Positions 36,567-48,054 of a stretch of DNA of 64,000 nt are shown here, in pieces. The notes under the pieces are model-generated. The model was not told the origin of the DNA, ran no database searches, and saw only the letters and a list, made by a program, of their open reading frames with translations. Origin of the DNA: Neodiprion pinetum (taxonomy: Eukaryota; Arthropoda; Insecta; Hymenoptera; Diprionidae); the NCBI RefSeq assembly GCF_021155775.2, contig NC_060238.1:25884470-25948469 (forward strand), read 5' to 3'. Within the stretch, counting starts at the first letter, position 1. Each line of letters starts with the position of its first letter. Made by a program: the position numbers and the translations under genes.

Positions 36567-38646
36567 TCCCATTAACAGATACAACGCCGCAACGTGGTAA
36601 AAATTCTGATGATATCTAAGAAATTGAAGGCCGTGACAAGTGAAGCGAGTCAATTATTACCTGTATCCGAGTTCTCGATTAGCGGGATGAAACGTCAAGT
36701 TTAATTTAATTAATCAAACGACTAGGTTCGGAGTTACACTACAGCTTCTCCACCAAGGCGCGCTATTTCCGTTTGCGAATATATCCCATCCTGCCGAGGT
36801 ATATGAGGCATGTGAGGAGAGGAGGGTGCAAATTGGCCGAGTAAATATTTGCCACGAGTCGCATGTCGGTCTCCGCTCGCGTCGAGTATTATAGGTATAC
36901 CTGCAGGCTACACCGGAGGCGGTATGTCTTCTTGGCACTGACAGAGAGATGCATTCTGGGAGCAAACCGACCCAGGTGTGGGTGCACTGTGCCTGGCAGA
37001 CTAAACGACGCGACGAGGCGGCGGAGCAAGGCAGCGAACCAGCGGGCGTGTAGCGAATTTTGTTTGTTCGGGAAAACGGCGCAAACATGACGCTGCTGGG
37101 CAAGGAGCATGAGTAGAAGAGCAACGAGGGTGAAAAATGCGAGGGTGGAAATAGGAAAGGACGGAGAGAGAATAGAGAGTGGAGATAAATCGAGAAGCGA
37201 GCGAAACTGCGATACGTGTTGCGTAGAGTGAACGGAAGGAAAATAACGCCGACGCGTTACGAAGACGCGCTAACTCCATTTTTTTTTTTCACTTCATTTT
37301 CGTAATGTACATATATTCAAGTATGTACACAGAAAATTTCATGTCGATCCGAGAAATATTCTCCAAGTTACGCGCACATTTGCAAAGACGCCACGGAGCG
37401 TTTTAAAGTACTTTTGAAACTTTGAACGCGTACTTCTCAAGACTAGGTATTCAAAGACGGTGAAAAAAATATCTCAAAAATGGCTGAACCAATCAGTCTC
37501 AAAATTTCAAGCACAAGCTTTACGAATACATCTTCAGTCCTTGACCGAAGGTTTCTTCTCGCTGATAAATATTTTACATTTTATAAACAAAAAAAGGCAA
37601 AAATTCTTATGCAAAATCGAAATTTTGTTTCGAGAAGCCACAGTTATGTCAAAAATTAATGTTTCGCTTATTCCTTCGATCAAGCACTAGATAATACCTT
37701 ATGTTGACTAAATCTTTTTTGTCTTTTCATTTCGAATGATCCAGTCCAGAAATATCTTGCTCACCGCAGGATGCCTTTTTTAAGAGATGCTGCCGGAAAT
37801 CGGCTGTAGCAGCTTTAAGCATCATTATTTTTACAAATAAAACACATCGGAATGGACTTCAATTTTACCCCAATGTGTATATAAATTTTTATATTAATGA
37901 ATTGAAATGTCTCTCCATCACAAATCTTTGAAAAATCGCTTTTTTCGGCCTACTGACTAGGTATAACCCCTTAAACCGCTGAATCTGCTAATTCGAAATT
38001 CATGGATATGTTGGATGTTGATAAAAGAGGGATGCAGAAAGTGCTTCCTCTCTCTCTCTTTGTTTCACTTAGTGATCTTCTTAGTGAGTTGCTGGCTTTT
38101 CGCCAGACCAGAAATCTAGCAGGTCGTATATTATTTTCTAAAATCGAACGCACAAATTCATTCCTTACAGGGATACGTCATCGGGGCACGAGGCGTATTA
38201 AACGTGTTTGACGAAACTAACGTGAAACAGTTTCTTTTTGTCCACGAGTTTGAAATCTTCGAAGAGATAATAAAACTCTCTCAAACAGACGACTAGACCG
38301 TAAAATCCTGTCTCAAAGCGAAATGAGAAGTTCAAGAACACGATAATCTGATATTCTCATTATCACTATTTTTTCCCATTTTTTGTCTTTTTTTTTTCTT
38401 TTCTTTTCTTTCTTTTAATCTGGTTTCTTTCAAAAAGTGTCAAGAGCTGGGCGGTGAACGATAAAGGGGCGATGACGAACAGTTCAATTAGGGGATGGAT
38501 AGAGATATATTAATTAAGGAGGCTGGTGTACCTACTCGAGGATGAAAATTACGAGGTGAAATATGAGGAGAGAGACCCTCTCGAGACGTTGGACACTGTG
38601 GGGTAAGATTAATTTAAGGGATGAGCCGTGAGAAAGGGACGCTCGA

Positions 38647-38681
38647 AAGAAGAAGAAGAAGAAGAAGAAGAAGAAGAAGAA
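38647..38681. repeat. (GAA)n triplet microsatellite
   Basis: About eleven GAA units. Confidence 0.95.
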
Positions 38682-38989
38682 AAGGACGGCGCAGAGAAAA
38701 GAACGAGATACAAGAGCAACGACGACGAAAAGATCACGTGACACGTGCGAAGAACTAATGAAGATGCTCGAGAGCACAAAGACGATAGAAAAGAAGCTTT
38801 CAAATCATAGCCTCCGCGTTCGTGGGACCTGTAAATACTTTCATGATTTATTGTACGCGAAATATGAAAATTTTAACACGCGGACTAAATTATATGGCAA
38901 AATTAAAAATTCTTACTTTTCTTTTAACTTTTGTCTCCTGTTACATCAATTTTCCATCGTTTATAGAAATTAGGTAACTCGTTATACTT

Positions 38990-39012
38990 TTCTCTCTCTC
39001 TCTCTCTCTCGT
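38990..39012. repeat. (CT)n microsatellite
   Basis: About eleven CT units. Confidence 0.9.
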
Positions 39013-39454
39013 TTTATCTTCACGCCAAAGTTTAATTTTCCCGCAGGACTCCCTGATCGTCTTAAGAGAAACAGAAGAAGAAGAGAGGAGAATCACTACC
39101 TTATCCGAACATAGAATCTTCCTTCACATTCTTACCACAAGTATCCCGGCAAACAAGAAACCAACTCCGAAAGTGAATTCTAGTAGAAATTCTTTGTCGG
39201 ATTACTGCAGATATTCCAGCGGTAGTAATCCGTGGGCACGGATGTGGAAGAGGTGCTGCGTAATGAGCCGATCCATTGTTATTCAAAGAGTTCAAACAAC
39301 TTGCTCCCAACTATTTTTATCACCATACCTAATTCTTTTTTTCCTCCTCGCAGAAATGGACTCAGAACTGCAGGAAATGAAGAGAAACAAATACCGTTTC
39401 AACAACTCGTCCACAAAATGCCATTTGTATACTCGACAAACAAGATGATGAATA

Positions 39455-39480
39455 AGAAGAAGAAGAAGAAAAAGAATAAG
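39455..39480. repeat. GAA-rich imperfect triplet tract
   Basis: Five GAA units, then AAG/AAT variants. Confidence 0.75.
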
Positions 39481-40096
39481 AATAACGAAGTACAGCGAGA
39501 CAGCGAAAAAAAAAATAAAAATGATTAACCAAGCGTGTGCTGGGAACGTGAATATTTAATCCATGTTTTTCATCATATATCGTGTTTTTTATTGCATGTA
39601 TTATTAATCGCTAGACCTGTGAGTCACGGTAAGTAACAAAGTAGGCACAGAGAGTCTGTCGTAGAAGAACAAACGAGCCGTCCGGTAACACGTGTGCTGA
39701 TATTAATCTTAGGCACGGTTGAATCGCGTCAAGTTGAAAAAGCAACGTGCGAGCTGTCGAGGTTAGGCGTTAGGCGTCAGGTCGGACCTTCGCCGCTGCC
39801 AAATTTGGTCTCTCGGTCAGGCAACTGACGATGAGATAGCCGGTCGATACTATTTGGACAACGGATAATTCTCAGAGGCACGTCCTTGAGGTCAACGACT
39901 GGCATGTATGCAGACGCACGGTGGGCCCTTCACCGTAGAAGCGAACACTCGACGTAAAATTATCCGGCACAAATTACGCGTTAATTTAACGCCAACGATC
40001 GGAGAGTACGCCTGCCGCAGGAACGTGTTCAAGAGATACGGAAACTCCGTTTCGTATTATTCCTGCATCTTGTACCAGGCCGGCCGATAAATCTCC

Positions 40097-40350
40097 ATCA
40101 CGAAATTACCTGACTTTTCCACCTTTTCCAGACAAAACTTTTAGCCCGTGCGCAATATGGTTTGTGAGGTAATATTTGGGAGTATTCAAAGTTAGAAGAG
40201 AACCCTTCGAGCGGTGGTAAAAAAACATTGTCGCACCTATTTGTATGAACAAAAAATATAGTAAAGGATTCCCCGACTAATCCAGAATTTCCGAATTCCA
40301 TGACATTTTCAGGTTTTTCAGAATTCCCTGACCACAGTGGCCACCCTGTT
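40097..40350 (-). mobile_element. hAT-like terminal fragment
   Basis: Read on the minus strand the segment begins CAGGGTGGCCACTGTGGTCA, then GGGAATTCTGAAAAACCTG, repeated AATTC-type blocks, and about 200 bp later GGAAAAGGTGGAAAAGTCAG. The CAGGGTGGCCAC terminus with internal GGAATTC/CCTG blocks resembles ends I associate with insect hAT-type elements; this is from memory, not a search. The opposite terminus and any transposase are not evident, so it is a fragment or a small non-autonomous copy. Confidence 0.5.
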
Positions 40351-40503
40351 AATAAGCGTCAATTGTAAGGATGACCGGCTAATTTAATGATACGGGAATA
40401 ACGAATGTCGAGATAATGAGGCAAAAAATATGGGGGGGATTGGTAGTGACAAATGTACCCACGAGGAGGAATATAATTGCCTCTCTCGTGAATACATGCG
40501 TGT

Positions 40504-40540
40504 ATAACACGTTCGGAGAGAGAGAGAAAGAGAGAGAGTG
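40504..40540. repeat. GA-rich tract
   Basis: Imperfect (GA)n. Confidence 0.8.
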
Positions 40541-40593
40541 AGAGAAGCGGGAAAACATGTTGGAAATATTTACACAACGTTTTAAAAGTTCGA

Positions 40594-40628
40594 AAAGAAG
40601 AAGAAGAAGAAGAAGAAGAAGAAGAAGA
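40594..40628. repeat. (GAA)n triplet microsatellite
   Basis: About eleven GAA units. Confidence 0.95.
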
Positions 40629-42421
40629 GAAACAAATGCCACACGTGTTTACTCAAGGCTTAAGGCGACAATCCGGTAAAGAGAGGGTCGCAATTCGAAA
40701 CACGTGAGGGAAGAACTTCCCTTCCTGGGTGGTCTCTCTTCTATTCCATGCGGCGCGATAATACTCTTTCCTTTCAAAGTTAAGGGTTCCAATTTTTACG
40801 CCTCCTCCCCACCTCCCCGCGTACAAAAGGATCCTTCGTCGCACAGCGAGCCCCTAGAGAAAACTACCACTTCGAGAAAACGTTCGATTTTTTTTTTTTT
40901 TTTTTCGTCATCCCTCTACGAATTTAAAGCCGAAATAAGTTTCTGATATACACGTATGTACACGTATGTATAGTTGGAAGATTAGTGGAGGAAAATTCTT
41001 TCCAATGTGAAATCCAAAACTATCTTCATAATTTCTACATCGTAAATGTTCAATAGATACAATTCGGAAACTGGTCGTCAGTCCTTTTCTTGTTTCTAAT
41101 TTCGTTTCGACACAGCAAACAGCTTTAGACTAGCCTTGAACCAGCCCTCGAACTTCACGGGCGTTCATCTAAAGATGTTTGGATGTGATTCTCTAAGCTT
41201 CAAAACGTAGAAATTTTGCGTAGTGAAAAGTCAACATTTAATTTTCCGGGTGATTACAATAATTTCCTTTTTTTCTTTGAGAACAGAGAAACGGCAAGTT
41301 AAAAATTCCTAGTTCTTCAACTTAATTAAACCTGACACAATTACCTTAACGTAATCAATAAGTCGGGATGCAGGCGAATGATTAGGATTCGTGAAAGCCG
41401 CAGCTAAAACACGACCGCATGCCTCGAGGCGCGTGACCGGATACACGAACACGCGACGTATTCGCGGTGTTATGCAACGGAGTCCACTTACCGAAGCATA
41501 ATTAGACGTCCCGCACGATCGACGAACCATGTTTGTCGGTGGATGGACACGATAGATTCAAAATTCTACGCGTTTGGAATTGTTTACCCGAAGACGTGAT
41601 CTTGGGCCGTTGGCAATTTGCATGGAATCGAATTGGAATAAAGTTAAGAAAAACGGTGTTGAAAAAAAAAAAAGAGCAGACGTCGAAGAACAATTTTTCA
41701 TCCTTGTCAATGAACACTTGGGAAAATTGCGGTACCTTGGTACTAACGATTCAACAAATCTGCATGGGAATTTCAAGCTTGATATACTCGCGAGAGGAAA
41801 ATGAAACGCACGTATCAACGGAATCGCTCCATCAAGCGGGGCTCAGTCAGCAACGGTTATCCCGCGAATATTGCCGGTGCACCGGTGTGCCGAAATAATC
41901 CAAAATTGAATTCCATTTCAACAACGACGTTTAAAATCTGGTTTTGATCAAACCTCGCGATTAACCTGACAAGCAGAATTATTTTATTCCTACCCATTAT
42001 CCTGTTTTTCATTACCCCAGATACACAAAATTCGAAAACATTTAATCAAACCGCCGGGACAAGACTCGATCCAACTATGAATAAATGAATTTCATTCATC
42101 GATAGGAGAAATTTTCGTCAAATACGTTCTCAACGGATAAAATAGAATCCAATCACAGAAATAACGATAAGCACGATGCTGAAAAACAACGACTGTCGAA
42201 TGGTACAATATTGCTTCGCAAATGTAGATAGTTGAACAAAAGTATAGATTTGCCATTTGTTTGCTTGTTGGTAAAATTCGATGTGTATATGTATATTTAT
42301 TGCCGTCGGTACAAAGAGCTCAATAAAATACATCCGTGGCCAATATCGACGAGGCGAGTGGCGGTGATATCAGCGGTGGAAATGCGACTCGCATTTTCCT
42401 TTTTTTTTTTTCTTCTTCCTC

Positions 42422-42667
42422 TCAAGTGATCGTAAACCGCAGATCGTGGATAACCAATTTTACTGGTTCGTTCCTCTCGTCGCTGGTTGATTGATCCGCG
42501 ATGTTTCTGACGCAGGCACCGCAGGACGCCTTGCTCGAGGCACGATCATCCTTCGGCAGAGCAGCTTGCAAGGGCCAATTGACGCAGGTTCCAGGATGCC
42601 GGCAGCTTCGTAGATCATCGGGAAGGACCGGATCCGCGATAATCACTTTGAAAAACTTGAGTCGCAT
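42422..42667 (-). CDS. small ORF with four cysteines, second of a tandem pair
   Basis: The ATG-initiated minus-strand frame is 81 codons. Its composition is coding-like: GC-rich third positions in runs such as the codons for ADPVLPDDLRSCRHPGTC, while the flanks are AT-rich. Four cysteines lie in the pattern C-x6-C ... C-x2-C (RSCRHPGTCVNW; SCGACVRN). There is no signal peptide of its own. It starts 15 nt after the stop of the upstream ORF (42683-42940), with an in-frame stop just before its ATG. It could be the second cistron of a bicistronic mRNA, the tail of a gene whose splicing I have misread, or a frameshifted remnant. No family is recognised. Confidence 0.3.
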   Translation of the reverse strand: MRLKFFKVIIADPVLPDDLRSCRHPGTCVNWPLQAALPKDDRASSKASCGACVRNIADQSTSDERNEPVKLVIHDLRFTIT

Positions 42668-42682
42668 TTTACACCGTTAATA

Positions 42683-42940
42683 TCATCGCGACAAGCCTGT
42701 CAATAATTGTGCCAATTTTGTTGGATTTCCCCACGTCGTTGGCAGCTCCAATCTAGAGTGATCCTCCACGTTCAAGCCAGGTTGACACCAGAAGCTGCGC
42801 ACCGTCTTCCCTCTGATACGTCGAATATTATGTATATTATTGGGCTCCTTGTGTATTACCTTCTGTGTAATAGGTTTTGGAGATGATTGAGAAAATAGTA
42901 AGAGCAATAATAATAAGAGTTCACGTTTCAAACATCTCAT
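42683..42940 (-). CDS. small secreted-type ORF, first of a tandem pair
   Basis: The ATG-initiated minus-strand frame is 85 codons. It begins MRCLKRELLLLLLLLFSQSS, a basic n-region with a leucine core and small residues, typical of a signal peptide. The rest is hydrophilic with one cysteine (RSFWCQPGLNVEDHSRLE) and dibasic sites (NIRRIRGKTVR). An alternative is that only the start is an exon: CAGAAG|GTAATA is a usable donor after codon 27, and TTATTGACAG about 170 nt later is a usable acceptor. The leucine codons include a TTATTATTA run, so the signal could be partly simple sequence. Unrecognised. Confidence 0.28.
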   Translation of the reverse strand: MRCLKRELLLLLLLLFSQSSPKPITQKVIHKEPNNIHNIRRIRGKTVRSFWCQPGLNVEDHSRLELPTTWGNPTKLAQLLTGLSR

Positions 42941-44906
42941 TGAATTGTGTCTTTTATTATTTCAAGCATTGTAATAATGTGGGTGGTAAAAAGGTCGAAG
43001 CTAATAAACTCGTTTCAATCTAACTAAAATACACGTACAAAAATACATTCAAGCCGAGCAAATTATTGTATAATATTTTACTCCATGATTACCATTCAAC
43101 CTTTTTTCTAGCATCGTGTTTGTGCATTTCAGTTCCCAGATTCAACCTGCTTATATACAAAATTTTACAGAGTCTACGAGCACTTGAGTATTAAAAAGAA
43201 GTCACAGATTTGAATTCAAGCTTCAGATTCCTGCGAGCAAATTTGAGTTTCTAACGCAATTTTCCACATTTTCTACGGATTTCTCGTTGGTATAGCGACA
43301 TGGCATGTCTGGAACGAGAGAAAGGCGAAACGTTTTCCGATGAACGATTATAATTCACCAGAAGTTTCGACAGCAGAGGGGGGGGGGGGGGATGATAAAT
43401 AAATATGACGGTAAGTATATATTAGGATGAAAATACATCCGTTATTATATACATATACGGCTCCACGGTTTGTTCTCACTGCAATACCGCCATTTCTGAA
43501 TTCAAAAGTCTAGTGAAATACGGAGGAGCTAGCGTCCTTTATTTGTGTCGACTTGAACGAGAACGGAGCAAGCTCAGGGTGAGCTATGCAGGCCCCTCTG
43601 CCTCTTCCTCTTCCTCCCTCTCTTTTTCTCGAGAAATTTATGAGATAGAAAACTTTTTAAACTTTGCCGAGCGTTGTGGAATCGCGCATCGGGGAAAATC
43701 ACAATTTCCGATTCTCGAACGTGCCAATTACATTAACAATTTATGGGGTATTCAAAGCGCCGAATGCCACGGGGTGGGTTCATATCTATGACGCGACGCG
43801 ACGCGACGGGCCGCCGGGGCAAAACCACCTCCCAAATATAGCTATCCGTCATTTAAATATATGATCGAGCGACGTCGCATCTGAATCGAAATTATTCCAA
43901 TGCCTAGGAATAAATCCAATTTATACGATAATTCCACTATCGTTGTGTCCCTATATGTATACGGGCCATTCCACGCCAACTCAGTGAACGTTTGACCGTG
44001 ACATTTTTTAATTTCACCACGAATTTTTCCTACGTTATTACAACCCCTGAAAAGCTTCCTAGAAAGTTTTCAATTTTTTTTTTTTTTTTTTCAACCGCTC
44101 GTCTTCACCCTATGATTTTTTAAACCTATCTCAACAACACCCAAATTAGTTTCAATGAAAAGAGAAAAAAAACGAGATCCAGCTCTTAATCTTGCGTGAT
44201 AATGTTCCGTTTCGGAAGCCCAATGTTTTTTCTTCTTATTTCGCAAAAACAAATTATAACCAATAAATAAAAACCAAGAAGGGAAGGAACGAAGGGCTTG
44301 TCGGAAGAGAGTTTTTCATTGGGTGATGAGAAAATTCGGAATCGTTCGAAAGCCGCGTAGGTACACACATGAATAACGTAGAATAAATATGGTGTATCGG
44401 GGAAAGTCCGACCGACCCAACTTTGAGGGATGAAAAGGCTTTGGGAGGCTTGTCGCTGTGTACCGGCAGCCTGCACCGGGAGAGGCAGAGACGAACGAAG
44501 GAGGATCTACATGGATTTCCCTCGTTACAACGGTAGTCAGAGGTTAATTCCGCGCGGCGTTCGAGTCTATAATTTGAACGCCAGACACGCCCTGAACCCC
44601 ATCCTCGTATCTCCCCCTCCCTAGGCGAGCGAAGGCGTGCGAAGGCATAAGAGGGTGAATAAAAATCGTATTAAAATATTACACCAAATATCCGGGGGAG
44701 AAGAAGCGCCGAGGGTGGAAAAGCTCCTCCGCTCGCGTGCATTATGCACACGCTACGCCGGGGCTGCTCGAAGCTCGGAGAGCCGGTGATCAAAGGCGAG
44801 GTTAGGGCCCAAGGTGTGTAATAACATCGAGGAGCCCTCGCCTCCACCTGTTCCCCGCCCTCCAAGACGCTTTAATATTAAAACTTTGCTGAATAATTTA
44901 CGTTAC
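42941..44906. other. noncoding stretch
   Basis: It contains a 14-G run, a short CGACG tandem at 43.79 kb and a fragment at about 43965-44110 (GGGCCATTCCACGCCAACTC, then GTGAACGTTTGACCGTGACA) that reads like a dispersed insect repeat but has no second copy here. Confidence 0.35.
43378..43391 (+). repeat. poly(G) run, 14 G
   Basis: Uninterrupted G run. Confidence 0.88.
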
Positions 44907-44982
44907 CCAAATTATCCGTCGTTACGTGTTGCAGGCACATCAGCAGGAGCAGCTCGACGGCGAAGCACCAGGTAGCGATCAT
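44907..44982 (-). CDS. candidate first coding exon with signal peptide
   Basis: The minus-strand ATG (context ATCATGA, A at -3) starts a frame reading MIATWCFAVELLLLMCLQHV, then TTDNLG. This is a convincing signal peptide with mixed Leu codons (CTG, CTC, TTG) rather than a simple repeat. A donor-like TTGG|GTAACG follows after 25 codons plus one base; AAC|GTAAAT is an alternative 8 nt on. Read-through gives a stop 10 codons later, which favours splicing. A CRE-containing promoter candidate lies about 1.4 kb upstream on the same strand. The downstream exons were not identified; the tandem ORFs at 42.94-42.42 kb lie on the same strand, but a link is unproven. Product: an unknown secreted or membrane protein. 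Confidence 0.35.
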
Positions 44983-46380
44983 GATGGGGTACCGCTCAGC
45001 GTTTAACCACACCGTTAAAATATCACTAAAACCACCCCGCCAAGGCACGGCATTACTTTCAAAAACGCCGGCCGAGATACCCGAGAATCGGACTCGAAAC
45101 ACTCCACTTCACTCCACTCCGCTCCTCGTCTCGGTTTTCAGCTACCTTTGGAATAAAATTATAGTTTAGAACAACGGAAAGTACTATTTTACATCGTCGA
45201 TTGCGATCGAAGAACGAATACGGCGAGTAATTCAATTTATTCACCGAAAGCTTTCCACTTTTTTAAATATTTCTCATCTCGGAGCGATAAGTTAACGTCA
45301 CGTTCGCCGTGAGATGAGACAAATACCGGAGGATCTATATCCCCTGGTTGTCCGTACAAAGGCGTCTGTTATTTGTTTTTAAGGTCGGTCGAGTCGCGTC
45401 TGGAATTAGAGGCCCTCCGGGGGGATTTAAGAGGGGGGGGGGGAGGAGGAGCGTCGCACTTAAACTCCTCACTCGCTCACTTCACTCGCTTCGCACACAA
45501 CGGGATTAGATTCAAACTTTTCTCTTGTTTATACACCGTTTGAAGGTTGCTTATAGACAAAAGTGCCCGGGTAATATCTCGGGGATTATCTCTGCTATTG
45601 TGAATGAAACGCCGCTGCGCGGTTAACAGGTGAGGTGTTTGAACACGCACACACCCGCCCGAACCCGCGCGCAAACGCACACACGCACGAATTATTATTA
45701 TCCTTCTCTCAAAGGCTCGCTGCCAAACACGACCACCTTTTGCGTTGTATTCGGAGCAGCTTGTTTTATCGACGAATCGATATCAGGAATTAATAAATTT
45801 CAACACCCCTGCACCACGTTTTTATTTTAATTCGCATTAATATAAAGGCTCGTAATTAAAACTTCACTCATTCTATTGTCGTACACGAGGCACGAATTCG
45901 GCGACACTCGAAAACAAACGGGATAAATATTTATCACCGATCAGTGTAACTCGACGATTTCATTTCACTGCGGTTTCGATTATACCACCATGTTTATAAT
46001 TTAAGTTTCGTTCCACACTTTCGGGCTTTAATAATTACTCCAACCTTCTTATTACTTCTCCCCGGAGATTACAACAGCCGTGTCATAACGGCAGTGTTTT
46101 ACATCGAACGATCAACATCGCCGACTCGATCACTTCGCGAGAGGAGAAAAAACTACCAAAAAGAGAAAAAAAAAAAAGACAAGCAACGAAAAATTTCAAT
46201 ACCTCCGATTACAGGCGATCACTTTTTAACGAAACCCGACCGCCGACACCGAGATAAATAAGATCTCAGGGTAGCGCGGTTACGTGTCAGGCTGATGAGG
46301 AGGGGGAGGGGAGGACATATATCGAGCGTTGGGAAGTTGAGCAGCGTGTACGTGCGTGCGTCGGGACGGTCGGCGCGCGA
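44983..46380. other. possible 5' leader region of the minus-strand candidate
   Basis: No coding frame of interest. If the promoter at 46.4 kb and the start at 44.98 kb belong together, this is untranslated leader, probably spliced. It includes an 11-G run near 45.43 kb. Confidence 0.25.
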
Positions 46381-46381
46381 C

Positions 46382-46426
46382 TGAAGCCCGACGGGGATTT
46401 TAAACCTGGCACGGAATGTGACGTCA
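46382..46426 (-). promoter_or_regulatory. candidate core promoter with CRE palindrome
   Basis: On the minus strand, in order: TGACGTCA (perfect cAMP-response-element palindrome, 46419-46426), TTTAAAA (TATA-like, 46398-46404) and TTCAGTCG (initiator-like, +1 near 46382). The TATA-like site is about 22 bp from the initiator, slightly short. The surroundings are notably GC/CpG-rich (GCGCGCTC, GTCGCGTGACG). Orientation rests on the order of these elements and on the signal-peptide exon downstream. Confidence 0.35.
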
Positions 46427-46467
46427 CGCGACGAGAGCGCGCGCTCAAACGACCCGCAGGCTGCCTG

Positions 46468-46514
46468 GCTGACTGACTGACTGACTAACTGATAGGATGG
46501 GATAGGATGGGATG
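46468..46514. repeat. GACT tandem followed by GATAGGATGG direct repeat
   Basis: About five GACT-type units are followed by two copies of a 10-bp GATAGGATGG unit. Confidence 0.85.
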
Positions 46515-48054
46515 AAACCGAACTGAGGACGCGACGCGACGATTCGACTTTGTCGTCAGATGTGGAACTGACGCGTGCGGAGCGCGGCGCTTCTTTTCTT
46601 TGATTCTTCTCGGCGAAGGAGATTTTGAGAATAAATTAGGCGACGAAAAAAGAAATATTCCACCCACTGTCAAAATGATAAACTTCACTTAACCTCAGAC
46701 TCAGACGACTATATGTTTGTGTTATTTGTCACATTTCTGTTAACGAATGTGAGACAAATTTTGGTAATTTTAACACTCAAGTTGTCATATCAAGGTTTAA
46801 TTTACAATTTTTACTTTCTTTCTCCACTCAATCATACGCTAAAAATGGTTAAATGATCCCAAAAATTTGAGTGGACATTACTGGGACATTTTTTTTTTTT
46901 TTTTCTAATCGCGTGTGTTTTCAATTTTCTACACTTGGACTTTCTACACATTTAAATTCTACGAATAAAATTTTCGCGTCTATGACGATTCTTTATTCCG
47001 GTCCTCCTGTCAATCGGAAATTCTAGTTTTTTTTTAACCCTACGCTACGCGGAAGTTACCGCGAAAGCTGTAAAACTGAATAAACTTGACCGAGCAGGTT
47101 CTCGGCTCGAGATAAACTCGGGGTGCTGCAATTCAACTCCTCCAAAGTCGTGAGTCGAGATGAACCGGGGGTGGCTAAACGAAGAGGGCTGCACGGCTAT
47201 CAAGTGCCGAGGCGGGCCATGTGGGCCTAAATTGAAGACAAGAAGGTCTCGAAATACCCGGAGTAGCTCGCGTCTGTTTGAGATAACGGCGTTTAATTTT
47301 ATTTATCCGGTTCCTGGGGCCGGGGGTTGCTCGAGCTTTGGCAGGAACGAGCCTGCCGAAAACCGTGGAAGCCGAGACGAGGTTACCCGCTCGAAATGAA
47401 CTTCATTCCGCGTAGCGTTTCCTCGTTACGTCTCTTATTTTCTCCTTCTCCACTTCCGCCCGCGAATATCACTCTTGCGTGTGAACTCGCGTTGATTCAC
47501 CCATACGTGCTTTCTGGGTCAAGGGAGGCCTCGTTCATTGCGATATGCGTTAAATCGCGAACGCGCGGTTTCACCGCCGATGTACGTACAAAAGAGATAA
47601 CGAATTTCGCCTGTCATCCAGGGGTGGATGACAAGTCTGTAAAACTGTATTATACGTTTGTAATAGAAAACGCTTCGCTCGTTATCGACGTCGTTACTCG
47701 TTCTTTACTCGACGGTTAATTAAACCTGCTCATTGTAGGTTGGATAAGCGTTTCAAATCTGGCTAACGATAAGCCAACTGTAAGTCACAGTCTGTAAGGC
47801 TACGATACGCGGCGAGAACGTGCCGGAGCTTGTCGAGCGTGAAAGAACGAATTCAACCGAGATTCTTTTAATTGTTGAAACATCGCTGTGCGTACAAAGT
47901 CCGAAAATTTTGCTCTTCGCTTCTACCTCGGTGATGAAAACGGGAATCAGGGCTGAATAATTAATATGAGCTCAGGGAATAATTTAAGCTCTTTACTTAT
48001 AGGTACGCATGCGAGCGAAGCTTGCGAGGTTCTCACCGACATAGAGCTTTTTCT
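46515..48054. other. noncoding stretch
   Basis: AT-rich at 46.7-47.0 kb, then mixed. The frame 47327-47719 (plus, 130 codons) has no recognisable domain. Confidence 0.4.

Larger units (their letters stand above)
36567..40096. other. noncoding stretch, partly repeat-like
   Basis: The part from about 37300 to 37980 is AT-rich, contains motifs such as GAACGCGTACTTCTCAAGAC and ends ACTAGGTATAACCCCTTAAA. Its texture is that of a dispersed insect repeat, but no second copy is in the window. GAA and CT microsatellites follow. Confidence 0.35.
40351..42421. other. noncoding stretch
   Basis: GA and GAA tracts lie near 40.5-40.63 kb and a T run at 40889-40906. The 121-codon plus frame at 41533-41898 has no domain. 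AATAAA read on the minus strand lies near 42297 and could serve as a polyadenylation signal for the small ORFs just upstream of it. Confidence 0.4.

Noticed and set aside
39908..40090. Possible immunoglobulin-like fragment (IGEYACRR)
   Set aside because: A single short motif without the expected Trp or spacing; not enough for a domain call.
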